Source: Nitrolancea sp040255925 (lineage in GTDB: Bacteria > Chloroflexota > Chloroflexia > Thermomicrobiales > Thermomicrobiaceae). From it: 19,799 bases of DNA. Of this stretch, positions 13,910 to 19,799 are shown piece after piece; positions within the stretch are counted from its first letter, which is position 1; every line of letters begins with the position of its first letter. The position numbers and the translations under genes were made by a program. Location: assembly GCA_040255925.1 (NCBI GenBank), contig JBDZVX010000044.1:1-19799 (forward strand), given 5' to 3'. Under the pieces are notes generated by a model. That model searched no databases. It was given only the letters and a program-made list of their open reading frames with translations, and was not told where the DNA came from.

Positions 13910-14818
13910 TCAACTTCTTCCTAACCATATCGCGAGATCCCGGTGAATCAGATCCTGAAGCTTGACGATGTCTTCCCGGAACACGCCGCCCAGTTCGGCC
14001 CTCACCGCGTCCGGAATCGGCGGCTTTACGAGGTTGTGATTCGCGATACTCACCGCGCGCCGCGCAAAGAGCCTGGTGAAAGGGAAGGGGTTGACCGCGG
14101 CTTCGGCCGGATTCAGTTTGGTCGCAAGGATTTGGAGCAGCCGGCTCCGGGGTATTCCGGATGCGTTTGGGCGCAGGGAGAGATTCGGCACGAACCGCTC
14201 ATCCACACTGAGAAAGCGAAACGTTTCCCGAATCACCTGGCGCGGGTTCGAAACCCACTCATCATAGAGGTGGATCTTGATCTGCTCACAGTCAAACGCA
14301 TTGAAATAACGTTCCAGTTGTACCGAATAGAAGCCCATCTGTGTGTAATGCCAGATATGCTCCCAGTGTTCGCGGATTCGCGCCTGTTCGGCTTGGAGCG
14401 CCTGGGCAAAATCGCCCAGCGGCTCGCGCCGGTCGCGGACGAGGTGCAAGAAGCTCGAATAGGCGCGCTCAACCGGGTGACGGAGGATGACGATGAGCCT
14501 GGCGTTGGGGACATAATGGCGGATTCGTTCAGGCGCACGTGCATGGTACAGGTAGGCGGTGGAGGCTTCTCCCACCGCCAGCTCTTGAGAGGCGCCGTGG
14601 AACAACCGCTGATACGCCGCGAGCGAGGTAATCGAATGGCGGTTGATCGTTCGCTGGTCGCCCGGCCCGCGGAAAGCCAGCCGGTCTCCTTCAAACGCGA
14701 AAAAGTTCGGCTCTTTCGTCCGGCTCATATAGATCTCTGGGTGTTGCCGGAGCGCGTAGTAGAGGGCGGTGGTTCCCGACTTCGCGGCACCGATGACGAG
14801 AAAGTTGGGCATGGCCAT
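13910..14818 (-). CDS. PAPS-dependent sulfotransferase
   Basis: This 302-residue soluble protein carries both PAPS-binding signatures of the sulfotransferase superfamily: the 5'-phosphosulfate loop IGAAKSGTTALYYALRQHP (9-27), and the 3'-phosphate block LIVILRHPVERAYSSF (108-123). KEPNFF (35-40) is also typical of the heparan/carbohydrate-like bacterial branch. It should transfer sulfate to an unknown acceptor, perhaps a glycan or lipid. The ATG at 14818 is preferred because GAGGAGG lies about eight bases upstream and the P-loop then sits at the N-terminus; an upstream start at 14935 adds a Pro-rich tail. It follows the leucyl aminopeptidase gene on the same strand after 150 bases. No PAPS-synthesis genes are in the window. 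Confidence 0.88.
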   Translation of the reverse strand: MAMPNFLVIGAAKSGTTALYYALRQHPEIYMSRTKEPNFFAFEGDRLAFRGPGDQRTINRHSITSLAAYQRLFHGASQELAVGEASTAYLYHARAPERIRHYVPNARLIVILRHPVERAYSSFLHLVRDRREPLGDFAQALQAEQARIREHWEHIWHYTQMGFYSVQLERYFNAFDCEQIKIHLYDEWVSNPRQVIRETFRFLSVDERFVPNLSLRPNASGIPRSRLLQILATKLNPAEAAVNPFPFTRLFARRAVSIANHNLVKPPIPDAVRAELGGVFREDIVKLQDLIHRDLAIWLGRS

Positions 14819-14968
14819 CTGGCGGCCCTCCTCGCCCGCCGGTTGGTCTGGCCCCTGACCCGGACGCGGGTGCCCATTGATCCGGGGAGCCGGGAGCCGG
14901 GGATGTATCGCGGGTCGTCCCACCATGCCCTCCAATCAGCGGGAATCGCTCCAGAACTGGATCAGATG

Positions 14969-16450
14969 CTACCGCTCCGCCCAGCTTTCGAGGAACCTGA
15001 CCATGGTGTTGACACCGAAGCCGGTCGCGCCCTTCACACTGTAGGCGGTCTCCTTCTCGGCCCAGGCTGGCCCCGCGATGTCGAGATGTGCCCACGGTAC
15101 GTTCTCTGTGAACTCTTGGAGGAAGAGCGCCGCGGTAATCGCGCCACCCCATCGTCCACCGCTATTCTTTAGATCGGCGACGTCGCCCTTGATCAGTTCA
15201 AGGTAGTCCTTCCACAGCGGGAGTCGCCACAGCAGTTCACCACTCGATTTCCCGGACGCCATGATCGTATCGACCAACGCATCATCGTTTCCGAACACAC
15301 CGGCCGCGTCCTGGCCAAGCGCGACCATACAGGCACCGGTCAGGGTCGCCAGGTCGATCATGACTTGGGCACCCTGCTGGGAGGTGTAGGTGAGGGCGTC
15401 CGCGAGGATCAAGCGTCCCTCGGCGTCGGTATTAGCGACCTCGATCGTCTTCCCGTTCAGCGCGCGGAAGACGTCGCTGGGATGGTAGGAGCTCCCACTC
15501 AGCATATTTTCGGCGGACGGGATGACCCCATGCACGACAAAGGGCAGATCCAGGGCTGACAAAGTGCTCATGATGCCTAGCACCGCGCACCCTCCGGCCT
15601 TGTCGATCTTCATCGTCTCCATGCTGCCGGACGGCTTAATGTTCAACCCGCCGCTGTCGAAGGTTATGGCCTTTCCAACGAGACCGATCGTGCCCCGTGC
15701 TTCGCCCTTGGGCCGGTAGGTCAGGTGGATCATGACCGGCTCGTGGGCGCTCCCCTTGCCGACCTGAATGATGCCGTTGGCGCCGAGTTCCTCCAACGCG
15801 GCTCGGTCGTAGACCTGGCACTCCAAGCCGTTCTGTTCGGCCACCTCACGAGCTTTCTCGGTGAGTGATTGCGGATAGATGATATCCGGCGGCTGGTTCC
15901 CAAGATTTCGCGCTAGGATCACCCCGTCGGCAATCTTCTCTCCGAGTTTGATGCCACGGTCGGCATCCTCACCGGAGCCGGTAAAGATCACCTCCTGGAT
16001 GTCGTGCTTCGGAAGGTCTTTGGTCCGGTGTTCCAGGAACCGGTAGGACGCAAGGCGGACTCCCTCGACCGCCGCGCGGTAGGCGGCCTCGGCGCTCAGG
16101 CTATTGGCGGTAGGAGGCGGGCTGGCGATCGTGGTGGCGCCGGTATCGCGGGCCGCACGGGTAGCGACGCCCCAGGCCCGCCGGATATCATCGTTTGAAC
16201 GGGTGCCGGCCGGGCCGATTCCGGTCGCCACGAGCCACTGCGCGGGCAAACGGCCGAGGGTTGATAGCACAACGGTTTTTCCGCCCTCGCCGGTGAAATC
16301 AGCCGCCGTCAGCGCGTCTTCGAGCGCGCCGTCGAGTCGGCGGTTGACCTCAGCCCCTTCCGGAGTCAATTCCCGGTCTTTGGCGACCGGTATGACGAGG
16401 GCGTCAACTTCCTGGTCCGCCAGCGTACCTGCCTGTAGCCTGATTTGCAT
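14969..16450 (-). CDS. pepA: Leucyl aminopeptidase (M17)
   Basis: The 493-residue protein is a cytosolic M17 leucine aminopeptidase, which removes N-terminal residues from peptides and is usually a hexamer with two metal ions per subunit. The C-terminal catalytic half has every expected residue: K260 and D265 in GKAITFDSGG, D283 in KIDKAGG, and D342/E344/R346 in the family signature NTDAEGRL. The N-terminal half is the less conserved macro-like domain. The ATG at 16450 is chosen because GGGAGGAG lies five bases upstream; an in-frame start at 16510 adds 20 residues unlike the family. The same strand continues with the sulfotransferase and the carboxylate-amine ligase. Confidence 0.94.
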   Translation of the reverse strand: MQIRLQAGTLADQEVDALVIPVAKDRELTPEGAEVNRRLDGALEDALTAADFTGEGGKTVVLSTLGRLPAQWLVATGIGPAGTRSNDDIRRAWGVATRAARDTGATTIASPPPTANSLSAEAAYRAAVEGVRLASYRFLEHRTKDLPKHDIQEVIFTGSGEDADRGIKLGEKIADGVILARNLGNQPPDIIYPQSLTEKAREVAEQNGLECQVYDRAALEELGANGIIQVGKGSAHEPVMIHLTYRPKGEARGTIGLVGKAITFDSGGLNIKPSGSMETMKIDKAGGCAVLGIMSTLSALDLPFVVHGVIPSAENMLSGSSYHPSDVFRALNGKTIEVANTDAEGRLILADALTYTSQQGAQVMIDLATLTGACMVALGQDAAGVFGNDDALVDTIMASGKSSGELLWRLPLWKDYLELIKGDVADLKNSGGRWGGAITAALFLQEFTENVPWAHLDIAGPAWAEKETAYSVKGATGFGVNTMVRFLESWAER

Positions 16451-16814
16451 TAGTTCTCCTCCCTGTTCCGGCAATATCTCCTCGTGCCCACTGGATCTTC
16501 CTGAAGCCACTTACCGGGCATACGCAACGTGGCACCTAAGATTACCGGAATCGTCAACGCTGACCGCCAGCGAAGGCTCCAGCCAAACGCGAACCGGCCA
16601 ACTTCTTTCATAAATCGTGCCGGGATTTGAGCGAGCACGGGCCGGTATCGGACGTCTGGTTAAGATCACGTCACCGATCCGTGGTGTCCGGCTGGGGCTG
16701 AGAAGTGCGTGATGCCTGGGGAACGGCGCGATGAGCGTCTGTGTACAATGAACGGTGATGCGGGGAACGGCTCGTCATGGCCGATCGGGAATCTCCGAGT
16801 GCGGAGGAGTGCCA
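16451..16814. other. Divergent gap without a supported gene
   Basis: This gap separates leucyl aminopeptidase (minus) from the small ORF and proC (plus). A TACAAT at 16743-16748 could be a -10 for the plus strand, but no matching -35 is visible. A 62-residue minus-strand frame (16450-16638) has no ribosome binding site or motif and is not called. Confidence 0.35.
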
Positions 16815-17018
16815 ATGCGACGCGGCAAGCGATTCCCGAGGGATCATTTTCGCCGGGATTGCCGACCGAAACAGGAAAGTATTCGCGCGAGACCGTGGTG
16901 GGGATCGGGTCTCTCCTCAGGAAGCGTTTTGCTGTTCGCGGGCATGGTTCCTTTCCCGCAACTCGCTCCGGACCCTAGCAGCGGCCCTCACACCGCGCCG
17001 CCCGCGGATCTCGTCTGA
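16815..17018 (+). CDS. Possible small Arg-rich protein with a hydrophobic stretch
   Basis: This 67-residue ORF is called mainly because GGAGGAG lies seven bases before its ATG. The product has a strongly basic N-terminus (MRRGKRFPRDHFRRDCRPK), a hydrophobic stretch (SGSVLLFAGMVPFPQLA) and a Pro-rich end, which could fit a small membrane-attached protein. No family is recognised. A competing frame (16777-17136) overlaps it and ends in an ATGA overlap with proC, but has no ribosome binding site. At most one of the two is real. Confidence 0.3.
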   Translation: MRRGKRFPRDHFRRDCRPKQESIRARPWWGSGLSSGSVLLFAGMVPFPQLAPDPSSGPHTAPPADLV

Positions 17019-17132
17019 TCAATTCGTAGTGATTCCGGGTGGGCGGGGACGACGAGCCCATCCCGTGAGTGAGGGTCCGGCAATTCTTGGAATACTCGAA
17101 CGCAAGCAGGTACGGATGCTAGGGAGTGGGAG

Positions 17133-18005
17133 ATGACCCAAACGAGCGCGGCAGCGCAGGATATCCTGCGCGACAAGCGAATCACCTTCGTCGGCTGTGG
17201 CGTCATGGCCGAAGCGATGATTTCGATTCTCCTCCGGACGGAACTGGTCGGTCCCGGTCAGATCATGGGCAGTGAACCCCATGAGCTCCGGCGGCAAGAG
17301 CTGGCCGAGAAGTATGGAGTCCGCATTATCTCGGACAACCGGCAGGCGGTGGCCAGTGCCGATGTGATCATGTTGACGGTGAAGCCGCAGACCCTCGACC
17401 TGGCCATGCGCGATCTTGCTGGAGGGCTTGAGGCGGGGCAGGTGGTCGTTTCGATTGTTCCAGGCGCGACAATCGACCGGCTCAAGGCTGGACTCGATCA
17501 TGGCGCGGTGGTCCGCTCAATGCCAAATACCCCTGCCCAGATCGGTAGTGGAGTCACCGTCTGGATTCCCTCGCCCGCGGTCGATGAAGCCGGCCGCGAG
17601 CTGGTCGGCGCGGTGCTGAACGCGATGGGCCTGGCGGTCCGAGTGGACTCGGAAGACGCGATCGATATGGCGACGGCGCTGAGCGGCACCGGCCCTGCCT
17701 ACATTTTTATGGTGATGGAAGCCCTCATCGATGCGGGAGTCCATATGGGCTTTCCTCGGAAGATCGCCGAGCAATTGGTCCATCAGACCATGCTGGGCTC
17801 GGTTCTCTTCGCGCGTGAATCGGGCAAGCATCCGGCCGAACTCCGGAATATGGTGACGACTCCGGGCGGCACGTCGGCCGCCGCGATCTACCAGATGGAA
17901 AAGGGTGGCCTCCGGACGGTGGTAGCCCGTGCGGTCTGGGCGGCCTATCTCCGGTCGCAGGAGTTGGGTCAAGGGCGCAAGAGCCGCGGCCCGGACGATC
18001 TGTAG
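17133..18005 (+). CDS. proC: Pyrroline-5-carboxylate reductase
   Basis: The 290-residue enzyme reduces 1-pyrroline-5-carboxylate to proline with NAD(P)H, the last step of proline synthesis. The N-terminal Rossmann segment ITFVGCGVMAEAMI, VKPQTLD, and SMPNTPAQIGSG are all standard. The C-terminal dimerisation and active-site part has ALSGTGPAYIFMVMEALID followed by MVTTPGGTSAAAI, the ProC signature. Length is slightly above the usual 270 because of a short N-terminal extension and a basic tail. The ATG at 17133 has AGGGA seven bases upstream. A strong hairpin follows the stop. No other proline genes (proA, proB) are in the window. Confidence 0.95.
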   Translation: MTQTSAAAQDILRDKRITFVGCGVMAEAMISILLRTELVGPGQIMGSEPHELRRQELAEKYGVRIISDNRQAVASADVIMLTVKPQTLDLAMRDLAGGLEAGQVVVSIVPGATIDRLKAGLDHGAVVRSMPNTPAQIGSGVTVWIPSPAVDEAGRELVGAVLNAMGLAVRVDSEDAIDMATALSGTGPAYIFMVMEALIDAGVHMGFPRKIAEQLVHQTMLGSVLFARESGKHPAELRNMVTTPGGTSAAAIYQMEKGGLRTVVARAVWAAYLRSQELGQGRKSRGPDDL

Positions 18006-18019
18006 GGATAACAAGGTTT

Positions 18020-18042
18020 CGGGAGGGGCTGATCCCCTCCCG
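18020..18042. terminator. Terminator between proC and the facing gene
   Basis: CGGGAGGGG and CCCCTCCCG form a perfect 9-bp stem with loop CTGAT, 14 bases after the proC stop and 14 bases before the end of the facing gene. GTCGGTTTG follows on the plus strand. It probably works for both convergent genes. Confidence 0.65.
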
Positions 18043-18056
18043 TCGGTTTGTTGGCG

Positions 18057-18731
18057 CTACGTGGTCGCGCTGGGACTCGGCCCGGTCCGTTTGATGGGCC
18101 AGGTCCGGTCGATCAGTTCGTCGAGGTTATCCTGGAAACGCTGCTGGGCGGCGCTTTCCTTCTGTGCCGCGCGCGCATTGAACCGATCGGTCAGGAATTT
18201 CTTCAGTTCGTCCCGGCTCTTGCCGTGCTGTTGCGCGATGGTTGTCAGGCTGTTGCCCTGCTGCAGTTCAGTCTTGAGGTCAGTGGCTGATTCGCCAAAG
18301 AAGCCAGCTAGTTCGTCCATATCGAGGAATCGCTTTCCCATCATTCCTGGGCCGTGATGACCACCCATCATTCCGGGAAACCCGCCCGGAAACTCCTCGG
18401 CGTTGATCCGTTGCTTCAGCCTATCGGCCTGAGCCTGGCTCAGCTTGCCATCCTGCTGCCGCTCGTCGACCATCTGGCTAAGCGCGCTCTTGACGCCACT
18501 GTCGATCTTTGCGGAGTCACTGATTCCTACGTTCGCCGCAAGCTTGGTGATGAAATCCTGGTAGGCTGCCTTGGCATTCTGCTCGCGTGTCTGCCCATTT
18601 GGGCTGGGAGCCAAGCTGGACACTGGTCCTTCGTCGGCGAGAACCGGCATCACGAGCATAGCGCCCGCGATCAGCATGACGACCACGCTGACCCCAATCA
18701 GATAGTAGATTTGCCTTCCCAACGGCCGCAT
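18057..18731 (-). CDS. Exported two-module helical protein
   Basis: I recognise the type but not a named family. The 224-residue product begins with a signal peptide or anchor (residues 1-32, VVVMLIAGAMLVMPVLADE). Two related helical modules follow. Module 1 (about 50-112) has KAAYQDFITKLAANVGI and the helix DGKLSQAQADRLKQRI. Module 2 (about 136-210) has DELAGFFGESATDLKTELQQ, SLTTIAQQHGKSRDELKKFL and a terminal helix. Such pairs are common in secreted proteins of Chloroflexota and Actinomycetota. The linker FPGGFPGMMGGHHGPGMMG is rich in Met, His and Gly and could bind copper; this is inference. AGGAGG lies eight bases before the ATG. It lies downstream of the cytochrome gene on the same strand. 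Confidence 0.7.
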   Translation of the reverse strand: MRPLGRQIYYLIGVSVVVMLIAGAMLVMPVLADEGPVSSLAPSPNGQTREQNAKAAYQDFITKLAANVGISDSAKIDSGVKSALSQMVDERQQDGKLSQAQADRLKQRINAEEFPGGFPGMMGGHHGPGMMGKRFLDMDELAGFFGESATDLKTELQQGNSLTTIAQQHGKSRDELKKFLTDRFNARAAQKESAAQQRFQDNLDELIDRTWPIKRTGPSPSATT

Positions 18732-18891
18732 ATGCGGTGCCTCCTCATGCGCTCACCTGGCGTCGTCACGCCCAGCCCGGCGCCTGGCTGGACGTGCTTG
18801 GCGCGATATCCTCTCTGTGTCGTAGCGTACGCACGGGATGTAACACGAATATGACAACGTTGACGGATCTGGCCGTAGCAGGGGAGGATCG

Positions 18892-19799
18892 TCAGGGCGA
18901 TTTTCGTAAAAGTAAGAAGTCAACCAGCGCGTCGAGGTCGGCGGGCTGGATCGTGGTGCCGTAAGCCGGCATGTTTCGCCCACCGGTAAGGATGCGCCAC
19001 TTCAGTTGATCGCTCGTCAGGCGGCTGCCAACCGTGCTGAGGTCCGGGCCGCGATGCCCGCCGGTTCCGGCGATCACATGGCAGGCGGTGCAGCCTTCTT
19101 GCTCGAAAACCTGGGCTCCTTGGAGCGCGTTCCCCGTTAACGGCTGTACCACTGCTGGCGGCAATGATGGTGGGGGAAGTGCCGGAGACCAGGGCGCCCG
19201 GTACCCCTCCTGGACGAGGACGACGATCGCGATCACACTCAGGCCGACAATCCCGATCGCCCAGGGTCGCCGGCGCGGGCTGCGCTCTCCGGCCGGCGCG
19301 ATGAACGGCAGGAGGAACAGTATCACGGCCATCAGCAGTGGGAATCCGATGATCACCCAGTTCTCAGCGACCGGCGGGATCAGCGACAGGAGCGCGAAAT
19401 ACCAGAGCAAGTACCAATCCGGGCGTGGGTAGACCTTGAGATCGATCGGGTTCGCCGGTTGGCCGAGCGCCGCCGGTCCCACCACGACCGCCAGCACTAG
19501 GACGATCGTGCCGACCGCGAGGGCGAAGACAACATCCTTCCACGCGGCATCGGGCCAGAATGGAATTCCGTTCGTCTTGAGGATCTGGTTGTACCGCTGC
19601 TGCTCGGTCGCGGGATCGACCGGCTCTCCGGCCCGTGGTGGCTCCGAAATGCCGTGGCGGACGACCAGGTAGAGGTGGGCACCGATAAGGACGAACATCA
19701 CGGCTGGGATCAGGAAGACGTGGGTCGCGTAAAACCGGGTGAGTGTCTGGCCGCCGACGGTCTGTCCGGCAACCAGCAAATAGGCGAGGGTCTGTCCGA
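18892..19799 (-). CDS. Cytochrome b fused to cytochrome c (partial, 5' end off window)
   Basis: This is the 3' part of a quinol:cytochrome c reductase subunit, membrane-bound and electron-transferring. At the right edge the frame reads GQTLAYLLVAGQTVGGQTL, then TRFYATHVFLIP and HLYLVVRHGISEPP, the end of the haem-b helix bundle with its His ligands. The C-terminal cytochrome b part follows, with the Qo-site motif PDWY (19411-19422). After more membrane helices and a Pro-rich linker comes a monohaem cytochrome c domain with CTACH (19078-19092) and a distal Met in NMPAYG. PDWY in place of PEWY is the form associated with menaquinone. The Rieske and other subunits would be expected upstream, beyond the window. 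Confidence 0.88.
   Translation of the reverse strand, partial: GQTLAYLLVAGQTVGGQTLTRFYATHVFLIPAVMFVLIGAHLYLVVRHGISEPPRAGEPVDPATEQQRYNQILKTNGIPFWPDAAWKDVVFALAVGTIVLVLAVVVGPAALGQPANPIDLKVYPRPDWYLLWYFALLSLIPPVAENWVIIGFPLLMAVILFLLPFIAPAGERSPRRRPWAIGIVGLSVIAIVVLVQEGYRAPWSPALPPPSLPPAVVQPLTGNALQGAQVFEQEGCTACHVIAGTGGHRGPDLSTVGSRLTSDQLKWRILTGGRNMPAYGTTIQPADLDALVDFLLLRKSP

Noticed and set aside
13943..15172. 409-residue plus-strand ORF
   Set aside because: It is antisense to the clearly conserved sulfotransferase and the leucyl aminopeptidase 3' end, and has no recognisable domain.

Overview
This window is GC-rich chromosomal DNA, densely coded and with short gaps. It is most likely from a Chloroflexota bacterium of the Thermomicrobia/Sphaerobacter kind. 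That placement is an inference from the mix of gene families: YqhQ-type DUF1385, DUF309, an S41 protease with an FGTG active-site variant, a menaquinol-type cytochrome b fused to cytochrome c, and CopD-like membrane proteins. No rRNA or tRNA gene, insertion sequence or CRISPR array was seen.

Region by region. Positions 178-790 (minus) hold an MntA/HepT toxin-antitoxin pair. The antitoxin is intact, but hepT carries an in-frame amber codon just before its catalytic RX4HXY motif. Positions 970-2643 (plus) hold a YqhQ/DUF1385 membrane protein and a GNAT acetyltransferase. A small unknown protein (2793-3176, minus) has two overlapping dyads at its 5' end. Positions 3204-3649 look degenerate and include a short NRAMP-like peptide. 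Positions 3650-5330 hold a small membrane protein closely followed by a divergent NRAMP-family transporter. After an orphan minus-strand reading frame come a DUF1801 protein (5773-6240), a 440-base gap, a CopD-like membrane protein, and a glucose-1-dehydrogenase-like SDR that lacks the tetrad Asn.

Positions 8359-10105 hold a membrane-anchored S41/CtpA-type protease, whose catalytic Lys position is Thr, and a DUF309 protein. At 10230-10281 a near-consensus promoter is straddled by two copies of TGTACGTACA; it drives a 76-residue ORF with a possible TetR-like first helix. Methionine aminopeptidase and a zinc alcohol dehydrogenase follow on the plus strand. They converge on a minus-strand series: leucyl aminopeptidase, then sulfotransferase, then a YbdK-type carboxylate-amine ligase. 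proC (plus) then converges, across a clear hairpin, on a secreted two-module protein and the 3' part of a cytochrome b-c fusion that runs off the right edge.

Most genes are housekeeping or metabolic and look independent of one another rather than forming one pathway. The points most worth a second look are the nonsense-killed HepT beside a live MntA, the Lys-less S41 protease, the doubled palindromic operator, and the NRAMP homologue whose metal-site motifs are changed. I did not find convincing evidence of a wholly new multi-gene system.
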